NCBI GenBank assembly: GCA_030681515.1
Contig: JAUXSE010000048.1
Span: 1 to 34,441, forward strand
Length of the DNA stretch: 34,441 nucleotides
Direction: 5' to 3'
Origin: Geothrix sp.
GTDB taxonomy: Bacteria > Acidobacteriota > Holophagae > Holophagales > Holophagaceae
A program made the translations under genes and the position numbers. Below, in pieces: positions 19,475 through 28,889 of the stretch (positions within the stretch are counted from its first letter, which is position 1; each line of letters opens with the position of its first letter). The notes under the pieces are model-generated. The model did not search any database, was not told the origin of the DNA, and saw only the letters and a list, made by a program, of their open reading frames with translations.

Positions 19475-22400
19475 CTAGCCGACCCGGAACCGCGCGTGGC
19501 TGCCACCGGGTCCGGGGATGACTTCGAGGCGCGCGGGGATGCGGGCCTTCACTTCCTCCAGATGGCTGATGAGGCCCACCAGGCGCCCGCCCTGGTTCAG
19601 CTCCTCCAGGGTGCGCAGGGCCAGATCCAGGGCCTCGGGATCCAGGCTGCCGAAGCCTTCGTCAATGAACACGGTGTCCAGGCGGATGCCGCCCGCATGG
19701 CGCTGCACCACGTCGGACAGGCCCAGGGCCAGGGCCAGGCTGGCCTGGAAGCCCTCGCCACCGGACAGGGAACTCACGGCCCGGGACCGGCCCGTATGGC
19801 TATCGGTGATCTCCAGCTGAAGGCCGCCGGCCCTACGCTGATCCAGGCTGGTGGCGGCCCGGCGCAGGCCGTAGCGCTGCTTGCTCATGCGGCGCAGGCG
19901 CTCCGAGGCGGATACGAGCACCTCGTCCAGGATGGCGCCCTGCACGAACCGCTCGAAGGAAACCCGGTCCCCATCGTCCCCGCGGGCCACCCGGGCGAGG
20001 TTGGCGACAGCCCGGTAGCGCCGGTCCTGGCTGCCCATTTCCACCGTGAGGCGGGTGAGGTCCCGTTCGAGGCGATCCAGGGCGGCCTGCTCGGCCAGGG
20101 CCCCGCCCAGGGCTTCGGCCACCCGGGCGAAGCGCGCCTGGGCTTCGTCCCGGGCGGACTGGAGGGCGGGCAGATCCGGCGCGGTGAGGTCCCGGGCCTG
20201 AAGGGCCGCCTGATCCATCCGCCGGGCGGCGGCCGACGATTCGACCGCATGGGCTTCGAGGGCCTCCCTCAGGACGCGCATCTCCTCGGCGCCCCGGCGC
20301 GCCAGGTCGAAATCAGCGCGGCCATGGAAATGCGCGGTGGCCAGGGCCTCCTCGAAGGCTTCCGCCCGGCTCCAGGATTCCGTCCGGGCCGCCTCCAGGT
20401 GGGCGCGCTGGGCGCTGAGGGTCGCGCGGGCCTCCAGGACCGCGGTCTGGGCCGGTTCCCGGGCGGCGCGCGCGGCGGCCAGGCGGGCTTCGGAGGTTTC
20501 GAGCTCCAGCTCGGCTTCCTTCCGCCGGGTGGAGAGGGCGCCGGGCACCCGCAGCTCCTGCAGCAGTTCTTCCTCCAGCAGCTGCATGCGCGCCTTGGCA
20601 CCGGCTTCCTGGAACATCAGCTCGGACAGCCGCTGGTGGGTTTCGGAAAGCTTTGCTTCGGCGAGGTTCCGGGCCTCTTCCGCCAGGGCCAGTTGGCGTT
20701 CGGCGGTGGGGAGTCCGGATCCGGCGGCGCGGCTGCGGTCCAGTTCCTCGCGGTGCCGCGTTTCGATCGCCGTGAGGGTCTCCAGGCTGATGTCCGCATG
20801 TTCGCCCAGGGCCTCGATGAGATCCTGCCGCCGGGCGTGGGCCATCTCCAGGGCGGCGCCGCGGGAGGCGGTGGTGTCCTGGGCGCGGGCGAGGACGGTC
20901 TCCGCCTCCTCCTGCTGTTCCATGGCCTGACGCAGATCCTGCTCATCGGGCAGATCCACGGAAGGCCGGGCCGGATGCGGGTGGGTCTCGCTGCCACAGA
21001 CCGGGCAGGGCCGACCCGCTTCCAGATCGCGGGCGAGCCTGGCGGCGTGGGCCATCAGGCGGCGCTCCTGCAGGACGCGGTGGCGCTCCCGCGCGGCATG
21101 GACCGCCTTGTGGGCGGTCCGTTGCGATTCCTGGGCGGATGCGAGGGCGCCCTCCGCGCGCTGGACTTCGTCCAGCGACCGCTCGAGGTCTTCACGCTGG
21201 GACAGGCGCTTGCGGACGAGGTAGAGCAGACCCTCGCGGCCCGCCTCCTGGGCGGCTTCGGTACGGGTTTCCTGCAGAATCCCCTTCTGGCGGGACAGTT
21301 CCTGGCGGCGGGCCTCGAGCCGCTGCTTCTGCTCTTCGGCCAGATCGCCGAAACGGCCACGCCCGAGGGCCGCTTCCCGGGCTTCCTTGCGGGCGGCCTC
21401 CAGGGCTTCCAGCTTGGGTTCGAGATCCTTCAGCCGCGAGATGGTCCGGCGCAATTCCTCCCGCCGGATGCCATGCTGTTCCGCCTCGGCCAGGGCGGTT
21501 TCCACCCGCACGAAGGCCTCGTCCAGGGCCCCGGCGGCCGCGGAAAGCCGGTCCTCCTCCCCCCCCTGCTCCAGGATGCGGGCCTGGATCTCCTCCAGAC
21601 GCTGGATGGCCGGCAGTACGGTTTCGCAGCGCCGGGCCCGGTCCAGTTCGGTCCGGCGGGCCTCCATGACGCGGGACAGGCCCTGAATGCGTTCCAGGTC
21701 GGCCTGGGCCGCCTCGCGCTCCACCAGCCGCTCGGCGGCCCGGGAGCCCTCGATCCACATCGTGGACGCCTGGTCGAGGCAGGTGCTGGCGGCGGCCTGT
21801 TCCGAGGCCAGTGCCTCCACCCGGGCCGCCGCGGCCCGCGCCAATCCCGGCAGCTCCTCGACGGCCTTCACCCCCGCCTGCTCAAGCCGCTGCCGGGTCT
21901 CGGCCTGGGTGGCGCGCATGGCCTCCTTCAGGGCCTTTTCTTCCTCCACCAGGGCCTCGGTGATGCGGGCGTAGCGGGTGGTCTGGAAGAGGTTCTGGAG
22001 GATGGCCTGGCGCTCGGTGGATCCGGCGAGCATGAATTCCTGGAAACGGCCCTGGGGCAGCAGGACCACCTGCCGGAACTGGCTGGCCTCGAAGCCCACC
22101 AGATCCGCCACCTTCGCGTCCACCAGGGTGGGCTTTTCGGTGGCCAGGGGCACTTCCGCGCCAGCCTTCAATTCCCAGAGATTCGCGGTGGCGGGCTGCT
22201 TCTTGGTGCCTTCACCGCGTTGTTTGGGCACCTGTTGTTCGGGGGAGCGCTCCACGCGGAACTGCCGCGCACCCAGCGCGAAATCGAAGCGGACGCGGGT
22301 GGGGACCCCGGCCGGGGCGAAGTGGCTGCGGAGGTCGCGGGTTTCCCGCAGTCCGCCGCTGGTCTCCCCGTACAACGCGTAGCTGATGCCGTCCAGGATG

Positions 22401-22528
22401 CTGGTCTTGCCCGCGCCCGTGGGGCCGTGGATGAGGAAGAAGGCCTGATCCTTCAGATCGCCGAAATCCAGATCCTGCCGCCCCGCGTAGGGGCCGAAGG
22501 CTTCCAGGGTGAGGCGCAGGGGTTTCAT
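19475..22528 (-). CDS. sbcC: Exonuclease subunit SbcC
   Basis: SbcC is the SMC/Rad50-like ATPase that, with SbcD, cleaves DNA hairpins and blocked ends. The product is about 1017 residues from the ATG at 22526-22528 (MKPLRLTLEAFGPYAG), which overlaps the sbcD TGA as ATGA. It has N-terminal Walker A HGPTGAGKTSILDGISYALYG, the Q-loop region VVLLPQGRFQEFM, long Ala/Glu/Arg-rich coiled coils, the zinc-hook motif CPVCGSETHPHP in the middle, and C-terminal signature SSLSGGEGFQASLALALGLS with Walker B DTVFIDEGFGSLDPEALD. The overlap implies translational coupling. All expected motifs are intact. Confidence 0.96.
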   Translation of the reverse strand: MKPLRLTLEAFGPYAGRQDLDFGDLKDQAFFLIHGPTGAGKTSILDGISYALYGETSGGLRETRDLRSHFAPAGVPTRVRFDFALGARQFRVERSPEQQVPKQRGEGTKKQPATANLWELKAGAEVPLATEKPTLVDAKVADLVGFEASQFRQVVLLPQGRFQEFMLAGSTERQAILQNLFQTTRYARITEALVEEEKALKEAMRATQAETRQRLEQAGVKAVEELPGLARAAAARVEALASEQAAASTCLDQASTMWIEGSRAAERLVEREAAQADLERIQGLSRVMEARRTELDRARRCETVLPAIQRLEEIQARILEQGGEEDRLSAAAGALDEAFVRVETALAEAEQHGIRREELRRTISRLKDLEPKLEALEAARKEAREAALGRGRFGDLAEEQKQRLEARRQELSRQKGILQETRTEAAQEAGREGLLYLVRKRLSQREDLERSLDEVQRAEGALASAQESQRTAHKAVHAARERHRVLQERRLMAHAARLARDLEAGRPCPVCGSETHPHPARPSVDLPDEQDLRQAMEQQEEAETVLARAQDTTASRGAALEMAHARRQDLIEALGEHADISLETLTAIETRHREELDRSRAAGSGLPTAERQLALAEEARNLAEAKLSETHQRLSELMFQEAGAKARMQLLEEELLQELRVPGALSTRRKEAELELETSEARLAAARAAREPAQTAVLEARATLSAQRAHLEAARTESWSRAEAFEEALATAHFHGRADFDLARRGAEEMRVLREALEAHAVESSAAARRMDQAALQARDLTAPDLPALQSARDEAQARFARVAEALGGALAEQAALDRLERDLTRLTVEMGSQDRRYRAVANLARVARGDDGDRVSFERFVQGAILDEVLVSASERLRRMSKQRYGLRRAATSLDQRRAGGLQLEITDSHTGRSRAVSSLSGGEGFQASLALALGLSDVVQRHAGGIRLDTVFIDEGFGSLDPEALDLALRTLEELNQGGRLVGLISHLEEVKARIPARLEVIPGPGGSHARFRVG

Positions 22529-23655
22529 GCCCGGTCCTCGGAGGCGAGGGTCCGGCGGGTGATTTCGTGGAAACACGCGGATTCCTCATCGTCCATGTCG
22601 CGTCCCTGCAGGTCATGGAAGAAGGTCCGGAACAGGGTTTCGGGATCCAGCTCCCGCTGGCTGATGTCGAGAACCTCCACCGCGCCCGCGGGCAGGGCCG
22701 CGGCGGGCTGGATGCCGAGGATGTTCGGGTAGACCTGGCGCAGCCGGGCCATGGCGTCCAGCACGGGCCCCTCGTCCAGCAGATCGAGGAAGAGGTAGTC
22801 CTCCGCATTCCCGTGGGGGCCCTGCATCAGGTCTTCGAAGCGCCCGCGCAGGCGCCGGAGATCCCGCCGGGGCGATAGGGGCAGCGGTTCCGTCCGCACG
22901 GGCCCCCTGGACGGCAGCTCGACCAGGGTCAGGGCCTTCACATGGGATGCCTCGGAGGCGCTGTATTTCAGCAGGCTCCCGGCGTAGCGCACATGGGCGA
23001 AGCCCGCCTCCTGGGGGCGGTGGAGATGGCCCAGGGCGGCGTAATCGCAGGCCTTGAACAAGGCCGCGTCCACTTCGCCGGCGCCGCCGATGGATAGGCC
23101 GAGCTCGGAATCGCAGCCTTCCCCGCCCGCCACGAAGGCGTGGGCCACGGTCACGAAGCGGTGCCCTTTGGGATGGCGGCTGCGGGCCAGGGCCAGCTGG
23201 GCGGTCAGGGCATCCTGATGGGTCCTCACCTCGTCTCTCTGAAGCGCGTGCCGGATCATGGCCGGATCGGCGTAGGGCAGGAGGTGGAAGGCGGCGGAGC
23301 CGATGATCACCGGATCGGGTTCGGAGTCCACGGGGCCGGCCACATGCAGGCCCTGGGTCTCCAGGAACCGTGAGGCGAAGCCCAGGCGTTCGGGGCTATC
23401 GTGGTTGCCGGCGATGATGAGCACGGGCACCCCCAGGCCCCGGATGATGCGATCGAGGGTCTGATCCAGCAGGGCCACCGCCTCCTTGGGGGGCACGGCC
23501 CGGTCGTAGAGATCCCCGGCGATCACCAGGGCCTCGGCCCGGGTGTCTTTCAGCATGGCGATCACCTGGTCCAGGACATGGGCCTGGTCGTCCAGGAGGC
23601 TGGCGTTGCAGAGGGTCTTGCCCAGGTGCCAGTCGGAGGTATGGAGGAAGCGCAT
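22525..23655 (-). CDS. sbcD: Exonuclease subunit SbcD (Mre11-like nuclease)
   Basis: SbcD is the metal-dependent nuclease partner of SbcC. The 376-residue product shows the phosphodiesterase motifs in order: TSDWHLGKTL, IAGDLYDRAVPP, IIAGNHDSPERLG, VTVAHAFVAGG and ALGHLHRPQ, followed by YAGSLLKYSASE and the C-terminal capping region that binds SbcC. Length is near the family norm (about 400). It is the first gene of the sbcDC pair and is divergent from the bactofilin gene at 23835, with a shared upstream region of about 180 bp. The ribosome site before ATG 23655 is weak. Confidence 0.96.
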   Translation of the reverse strand: MRFLHTSDWHLGKTLCNASLLDDQAHVLDQVIAMLKDTRAEALVIAGDLYDRAVPPKEAVALLDQTLDRIIRGLGVPVLIIAGNHDSPERLGFASRFLETQGLHVAGPVDSEPDPVIIGSAAFHLLPYADPAMIRHALQRDEVRTHQDALTAQLALARSRHPKGHRFVTVAHAFVAGGEGCDSELGLSIGGAGEVDAALFKACDYAALGHLHRPQEAGFAHVRYAGSLLKYSASEASHVKALTLVELPSRGPVRTEPLPLSPRRDLRRLRGRFEDLMQGPHGNAEDYLFLDLLDEGPVLDAMARLRQVYPNILGIQPAAALPAGAVEVLDISQRELDPETLFRTFFHDLQGRDMDDEESACFHEITRRTLASEDRA

Positions 23656-23834
23656 GAGGATCCGCGGGGGGCCGAGAGGCGTGCTCCGAGTATGGCATCC
23701 CGGGCGCGGGTCCCACCAATGCCGGGGGCCTTGGCACGGCGCTTCTCAAGTCGGGCCCAGGGGCGTGCCGATGAACAGGAAGCCGATGTCCTGCCGGCGC
23801 GCCGCATCGCCTGATCCAGTCCCCCGAGGGCCCC

Positions 23835-24344
23835 ATGTTCAACCACGGCAAGTCCCGCGAAAAACCCCGCGCCTCCGCCGGGACACCCTCCTCCCGTCTG
23901 GGGGCAGGCACCCACTGGCAAGGGGAGATCCAGGCCGGCCCCGAGGGTCTGTGCATCGAGGGCAGTGTGGAGGGCACGGTCCTGAGCGAAGGCCGGGTGG
24001 TGATCGCGCCCGGCGGCCTCGTCAAGGGCACCATCCACGCCCGGCAGCTCACCGTGAAGGGCCGGGTGGAAGGCATCATCAAGGTGGCTGAATGCCTGGA
24101 GATCCTCGGCACTGGCTGGGTCGAGGGCGAGGTGGAACTGGCCCTGCTGGTGGTGGATGAGGGGGGAACCCTGCAAGGCACCTGCGTCCATCGGCTGCCG
24201 GCCCGCGACATGGAGCCCGTGCCGCTGGTGCCCCGCAGGGAGGAACGCGCGGTGGACCGGTTCACGCAATCGGCCAGCGGAACCCACGGCCAAGCGCCCG
24301 AGCACCTTCCCGCGGCGCGGGGTTTCGATCGCCACCGCCATTAG
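23835..24344 (+). CDS. Bactofilin (polymer-forming cytoskeletal protein)
   Basis: This 169-residue bactofilin (DUF583) forms beta-helical filaments that scaffold cell-shape or polar proteins. The core runs from about residue 25 to 115 with the regular short hydrophobic/glycine pattern: THWQGEIQA, IEGSVEGTV, VVIAPGGLVKGTIHA, LTVKGRVEGII, LEILGTGWVEGEV and LLVVDEGGTLQGTC. N- and C-terminal tails are polar and disordered-looking (Arg/Pro/His-rich), as usual for bactofilins. It is isolated: divergent from sbcD and convergent with the pentapeptide gene. Only a weak GAGGG lies before the ATG. Confidence 0.9.
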   Translation: MFNHGKSREKPRASAGTPSSRLGAGTHWQGEIQAGPEGLCIEGSVEGTVLSEGRVVIAPGGLVKGTIHARQLTVKGRVEGIIKVAECLEILGTGWVEGEVELALLVVDEGGTLQGTCVHRLPARDMEPVPLVPRREERAVDRFTQSASGTHGQAPEHLPAARGFDRHRH

Positions 24345-24416
24345 GCGAACCCGGTGATCGGCGAGGCCCAGTCTGAGGCAGGCCGAAAAGCGGGTAGGCC
24401 GGATCCCTGAAGGCGC

Positions 24417-26759
24417 CTACCGCTTGGCGCCGGTCAGGTTGGCGGCGTCGAGATGGGCCTCGTCGAGCTTGGCCTCGCGCAGGTCCGCGCCGCCCAGGTT
24501 CGCGCCGCTGAGCTTGGCGCGCGTGAGGTCGGCCCGGCCCAGATTCGCGCCGCTGAGGTTGGCCCACACCATGTTCGCGCCGTTGAGGTTGGCGGCGCTG
24601 AGATCGGCGCCATCCAGACTGGCGTCAATGAGGTTGGTGTGGCGGAGGTTCGCTCCCGCGAGGTTCACGCCGGAAAGGTTCGCGCCGGAGAGGTTCGCAC
24701 CGTCCAGATAGGCATCCTGGAGGATGGTTTCCCGCAGATCGGCGCCACAGAGGTTGGCTCCGTCCAGATTGGCCTGGCGGAGGTCCGTGCCCTTGAGGGA
24801 GGTCTGGCGGAGATCCACGCCGCGCAGGTCGGCCCATACGAGGCTGGCGCCCGTCAGATCCGCGTTCACCAGGTTCGCTTCGTTCAGATTGGCCTGATAG
24901 AGGTTGGAACCGCTGAGATTGGCCCGGCTCAGGTTGGAGTTGCTGAAGTTGGTCCGGTATTCCCCGCGGGATTCCGTGGGAAGGGAGGCCAGATTCGCTT
25001 CGCGAAGGTTGGCGCCCTCCAGGTTGCAGGCGAAGAAATTGCTGCCGCTGAAATCGGAATTGCGCAGATCCGCGCTGGCCAGGTCGCTGCCGCTCAGATC
25101 CGCGCCGAGGGCCTGGGCCCCGCGGAGGATGGCGCCCTTGAGCCGGGCGCCGGTGAGGTTCGTGCCGTTCAGGATCGCGTGATTGAGGTCCATGCCTTCG
25201 AGCGAAAGGCCGCTGAGATCCACGCCGGACAGATTGGCGCCCGTCAACACGGCCCGGTCGAGGGTCGCGCCTCTCAGGTTGGCGGCGAAGAGGTTGGCCT
25301 CGTGCAGGTTGGCGCTGAGGATGCTGCCCGCCAGGTCCGCCCCGGAGAGATCCGCGCCGGAGAGATCCGCGCCGCAGAGGTTGGCCGTGCGCAGATCGTC
25401 GCCGCTCAGCTTGGCCCCGCGCAGATTCGCGCCGCCGAGGTGGGTCTCGTGCAGCTTCGCACCGCTGAACAGCGCCCCCGCGAGATTGGCGCCATCCATG
25501 TTGGTCTGGGTCAGATCGGCCTTGGACAGGTCGGCACCCTTCATGTTCTTGCGGGAGAGATCCACGCTGCTGAGATCCGCTCCCACCAGCAGGGCGCCCG
25601 CCAGCACCGCGCCATCCAGCTGGGCGCCCGTGAGGCTCGCGCCCGTGAGGTTCGCGCCGGACAGGTTCGCGCCACCGAGATTGATATCGCGGAGATCGGC
25701 GCCGGTGAGATCCGCGCCCCGCAGATCCGCGTTGCCCAGCACCGCGCCGCCCAGTTGCGCCGCGCTCAGGTTCGCCCCGGCGAGCACCGCGCCGCTGAGG
25801 TTGCAGCCGCTGAGGTCGGAGGCCTTGAGATTGGCCTCGCGGAGATCCGCGCCTTCCAGGTTGGCCTGACGGAGCACGGCTTCGGCGAGATCCGCGCGGC
25901 TGAGGTTCGTGCGGCCCAGATCCATGGCCCGCAGGTTGGTGCCGCGCAGATTGGCACCGCTGAGGTTCGCGCCCTTGAACTTGGGCACATCGTCCTTTTC
26001 GTACTTCAGGATGTCGAGATGGCGGAGATCCGCTCCCGCGAGATTGGCGCCGCTGAGGTTCGTGCCCTTCAGGTTGGCCCGGCTCAGGTTCGCGCCTTCG
26101 AGGTTGGCTTCCGTCAGGCTGGCCCAGTGGAGGTCGGCATCCGCGAGGCTGCTGCCACCCAGGTTGGCGAGATTCAGGTTGGCCCCGCCCAGGGTGGCGC
26201 CCTGGAGGCTGGCGCCGGCGAGGTTCGCCTTGGCCAGGTTGGCGCCCACCAGGTTGGCCTGCCCCAGATTCGCGCCTTCGAGATGGGCGCCCTCCAGCAC
26301 GGCCTGCCGCAGATCCGCGCCGCTGAGGTTGGCCCCGCGGAGATCCTTGCCGCTGAGGTCGAGTCCCGTGAGGGTCACGCCGTTGAGGTTGGCGCCCGCC
26401 AGATTCGCCCCGGACAGGTTCGGCACCGTGGCGGGCTCGTACTGCTGGATGTCGAAGAAGGTGAGGTCCGCCCTGGAGAGATCGGCACCCGAGAAGTTGG
26501 CGCCCGCGAGCCGCGCGCGGCTGAGGTTGGCGCCCTCGAGGTTGGCCCCGTTCAGATTGGCCAATCGCAGATCGGCCCCGGCCAGATCCGCGCCGCTCAT
26601 GAGCGTTTCATTGAGCACGGCGCCCGCGAGGTTGGCCTCGGCGAGGTTGGCCCCGGAGAAGTCGAAACCCCGCAGATCGAGGCCACTCAGGTCGGCTCGC
26701 TGGAAGTTCTTCCCCGACTTGAGGATGAAGACGACTTCCTTCCGGGTTAGTTCGCTCAT
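24417..26759 (-). CDS. Giant pentapeptide-repeat protein
   Basis: The 780-residue protein is almost wholly A(D/N)LxX pentapeptide repeats (roughly 140-150 units) from about residue 20 to the end, predicting a very long right-handed quadrilateral beta-helix. The N-terminus (MSELTRKEVVFILKSGKNFQ) is a short non-repeat cap. The regular pattern is broken by two similar loops, FDIQQYEPATVPN (about 102-114) and LDILKYEKDDVPK (about 248-260), and by SLPTESRGEYRTNF in the C-terminal third. No signal peptide or second domain is seen, so it is probably cytoplasmic. Some pentapeptide proteins mimic DNA and protect gyrase (Qnr/MfpA), but those are about 200 residues; the function here is unknown. ATG 26759 has a good ribosome site (AAAGGAAG at 26764-26771). 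It lies downstream of rpsA, behind a terminator. Confidence 0.93.
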   Translation of the reverse strand: MSELTRKEVVFILKSGKNFQRADLSGLDLRGFDFSGANLAEANLAGAVLNETLMSGADLAGADLRLANLNGANLEGANLSRARLAGANFSGADLSRADLTFFDIQQYEPATVPNLSGANLAGANLNGVTLTGLDLSGKDLRGANLSGADLRQAVLEGAHLEGANLGQANLVGANLAKANLAGASLQGATLGGANLNLANLGGSSLADADLHWASLTEANLEGANLSRANLKGTNLSGANLAGADLRHLDILKYEKDDVPKFKGANLSGANLRGTNLRAMDLGRTNLSRADLAEAVLRQANLEGADLREANLKASDLSGCNLSGAVLAGANLSAAQLGGAVLGNADLRGADLTGADLRDINLGGANLSGANLTGASLTGAQLDGAVLAGALLVGADLSSVDLSRKNMKGADLSKADLTQTNMDGANLAGALFSGAKLHETHLGGANLRGAKLSGDDLRTANLCGADLSGADLSGADLAGSILSANLHEANLFAANLRGATLDRAVLTGANLSGVDLSGLSLEGMDLNHAILNGTNLTGARLKGAILRGAQALGADLSGSDLASADLRNSDFSGSNFFACNLEGANLREANLASLPTESRGEYRTNFSNSNLSRANLSGSNLYQANLNEANLVNADLTGASLVWADLRGVDLRQTSLKGTDLRQANLDGANLCGADLRETILQDAYLDGANLSGANLSGVNLAGANLRHTNLIDASLDGADLSAANLNGANMVWANLSGANLGRADLTRAKLSGANLGGADLREAKLDEAHLDAANLTGAKR

Positions 26760-26935
26760 GGAGCTTCCTTTGCGGGGTTGTCCAGCATGTGATTGATCCC
26801 GAGTTTATCCAGCGCCGCGCGTGAGCAGCAACAGGATTTCACCCGCCCGGGCCAGGTGGGCCCCATGGGAATCCCGCTCAACGCGCGCCTTTGAGTGAAA
26901 GGATGCGGCCGGCTGTGAAAAAACACCCATGAGGT

Positions 26936-26970
26936 CGAAAACGGCAGAGCCCCCTCGCGGGGGCCCTGCC
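26936..26970 (-). terminator. Rho-independent terminator of rpsA
   Basis: On the minus strand GGCAGGGCCCCC, loop GCGA, then GGGGGCTCTGCC form a 12-bp stem with one mismatch (26943-26970), followed by a short T-run (GTTTTC). It begins 18 bases after the rpsA stop and separates it from the pentapeptide-repeat gene. Confidence 0.85.
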
Positions 26971-26988
26971 GGTGCTGCGGGAAGGGGA

Positions 26989-28746
26989 CTACTCCCGTTC
27001 CGCCCTGTTGAAGGCATCCGCCAGGGTCGCCTTTTTGAAATCGGGCTGGCGGGCCTTGGCGGCATCGAGATCGCCGCGCTCCTGGTCCTGCTCCAGCTGC
27101 TTCACGGAAAGGCCGATGCGGCGCTCGGTGGGATCGAGCTTCACGATCTTCATGGTGAGGTCCTGGCCGGCGGCGAACTCCTTCTGGATGTCCTCCACCC
27201 GCTTGCGGCTCAGTTCGGAGACGTGCACCAAGCCCTCGATGCCGTCGCCCAGGTCCACGAAGGCGCCGAAGTCCGTAAGGCGGGCGATCTTGCCGGTGAT
27301 GACGGCGCCCACGCTGTTGTTCTCGAAGAAGATCTCCCAGACGTTGGGTTCCATCTGCTTCACGCCGAGGCTCATGCGCTGGGCCAGGGGATCCAGGTTG
27401 AGGACCTTGGCGGTCACTTCATCACCCTTCTTCACGATCTCGCCGGGGTGCTTGATCTTCTTGGTCCAGCTGAAGTCGGACACGTGGATCAGGCCGTCAA
27501 TGCCATCTTCCAGCTCGATGAAGGCGCCGAATTCCGTGATGTTGCGCACGATGCCCGTGACGATCATGCCGGGCTGGTACTTCTCGGCGATGGCCATCCA
27601 GGGGTTGGGGGTGATCTGCTTCATGCCCAGGCTGATGCGGCGGTTCTCGGAATCCACCTGCAGGATCAGCGCATCCACCTGGTCGCCCAGGTTGACCATG
27701 CCCTTGGCGGACTTGACCTTCTTGGTCCAGCTCATCTCGGAAACGTGGACCAGGCCTTCGATGCCGGGTTCCAGTTCCACGAATGCGCCGTAATCGGTGA
27801 TGGAGACGACCTTGCCCTTGACGCTGGCCTGGATGGGATAGCGTTCCTCGACGGAAAGCCAGGGATCCGGGAACTTCTGCTTGTAGCCCAGGGAGACGCG
27901 CTCGGTCTCCTTGTCGTACTTGAGTACGGCCACCTCGACCTTGTCGCCCACCTGGAACATCTCGCTGGGGTGGTTGAGCCGGCCCCAGGACATGTCCGTG
28001 ATGTGCAGCAGGCCATCCACGCCGCCGAGGTCCACAAATGCGCCGTACTCGGTGATGTTCTTGATGGCGCCCTCGACCAGCTTGCCTTCTTCGAGGCCCG
28101 CCAGGGTCTCTTCCTTCAGGCTCGCGTTGATGGTTTCGAGGAACAGCTTGCGGGACAGCACGATGTTGCCCCGGCGGCGGTTGACCTTGATCACCTTCAT
28201 GTCGAAGGACTTGCCGAGGTAGGGATCCAGGTTGCGGACGGGCTTCATGTCCACCTGGGAACCGGGCAGGAAGGCGCGGATGCCGATGTCCACGGCCAGG
28301 CCGCCCTTGACCTTCTCGAGCACGGTGCCGTGCACGGTCATGTTGGAGCGGAAGGCCTTCTCCACCTCGTCCCAGATCTTCATCTTCTCGGCGCGCTCGC
28401 GGCTGAGGCGCACGTTGCCGTTGGCATCCTCGAGCATTTCGAGCAGCACCTCGACCACGTCACCCACCTGCACGCCCTGGGTGCCGTCGGGGTTGTTGAA
28501 CTCGTCCAGGATGACGGTGCCCGACCCCTTGTAGCCGATGTCAATGATGACATCCTTGCCCCGGATCTCCACGACGACGCCCCGCACGACCTCTTCTTCG
28601 CGGAGGCCCCGGGTCTCGCCCTGCAGGGCGGCCATGAACTCCTGGCCTTCCGCGCTGTCGTCCTCGACATACCCCGCGTCCAGCACGGTGATGCGGCCCA
28701 TTTGCTTGGAGCCTTGGCCCTTGATGATTGTTTCTAGCTTGGACAT
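26989..28746 (-). CDS. rpsA: 30S ribosomal protein S1
   Basis: S1 helps mRNA bind and unfold at the 30S ribosomal subunit. The product is 585 residues from ATG 28746 (MSKLETIIKGQG), chosen because GAGGTGG at 28752-28758 gives ideal spacing; a longer open frame to 28803 has no such site. Six S1 (OB-fold) repeats are visible, starting about residues 50, 133, 220, 305, 393 and 480. The last four share the (Y/F)GAFV(D/E)L ... (G/D)L(L/V/I)H(I/V)(T/S)(D/E) pattern. The C-terminal tail is Lys/Asp/Ala-rich. Length and domain count match typical six-repeat S1. It is followed by its own terminator. Confidence 0.96.
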   Translation of the reverse strand: MSKLETIIKGQGSKQMGRITVLDAGYVEDDSAEGQEFMAALQGETRGLREEEVVRGVVVEIRGKDVIIDIGYKGSGTVILDEFNNPDGTQGVQVGDVVEVLLEMLEDANGNVRLSRERAEKMKIWDEVEKAFRSNMTVHGTVLEKVKGGLAVDIGIRAFLPGSQVDMKPVRNLDPYLGKSFDMKVIKVNRRRGNIVLSRKLFLETINASLKEETLAGLEEGKLVEGAIKNITEYGAFVDLGGVDGLLHITDMSWGRLNHPSEMFQVGDKVEVAVLKYDKETERVSLGYKQKFPDPWLSVEERYPIQASVKGKVVSITDYGAFVELEPGIEGLVHVSEMSWTKKVKSAKGMVNLGDQVDALILQVDSENRRISLGMKQITPNPWMAIAEKYQPGMIVTGIVRNITEFGAFIELEDGIDGLIHVSDFSWTKKIKHPGEIVKKGDEVTAKVLNLDPLAQRMSLGVKQMEPNVWEIFFENNSVGAVITGKIARLTDFGAFVDLGDGIEGLVHVSELSRKRVEDIQKEFAAGQDLTMKIVKLDPTERRIGLSVKQLEQDQERGDLDAAKARQPDFKKATLADAFNRAERE

Positions 28747-28751
28747 GAAGT

Positions 28752-28758
28752 CCACCTC
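28752..28758 (-). promoter_or_regulatory. Ribosome binding site deciding the rpsA start
   Basis: GAGGTGG on the minus strand, five bases before the ATG at 28746, supports that start over the extended upstream frame. Confidence 0.7.
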
Positions 28759-28877
28759 GTTTGGTTGCGCCCACGCTCTGGTGGTGCGCTGGAATCCCGG
28801 CACACGAAGTCCGGCAGAACGGACAGGTTATCCCAGAAGGGCGATGGGTGCCAGGAAATGTCCTGGAAGGACCTGCG

Positions 28878-28883
28878 TACCAT
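28878..28883 (+). promoter_or_regulatory. -10-like TACCAT six bases before the NRDE gene start
   Basis: TACCAT is followed by six bases and then the ATG at 28890. The geometry is identical to TACCCT-N6-ATG at 3859-3873, and a leaderless transcript is possible. No -35 box is recognisable, and the intervening GGAG lies only two bases before the ATG, too close to be a standard ribosome site. Confidence 0.35.
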
Positions 28884-28889
28884 GGAGCC

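Noticed and set aside
19496..22732. 1078-codon plus-strand frame opposite sbcC
   Set aside because: It is antisense to a fully motif-supported SbcC, and its Gly/Gln-rich composition is typical of shadow frames.
24453..26750. 765-codon plus-strand open frame opposite the pentapeptide gene
   Set aside because: The repeated Ala-Asp/Asn-Leu codons have stop-free reverse complements, so a repetitive antisense frame arises automatically. It has no ribosome site or known domain.
26989..28737. Plus-strand frame of about 600 codons opposite rpsA
   Set aside because: It is antisense to ribosomal protein S1, and its His/Asp/Leu-rich pattern mirrors the S1 repeats.
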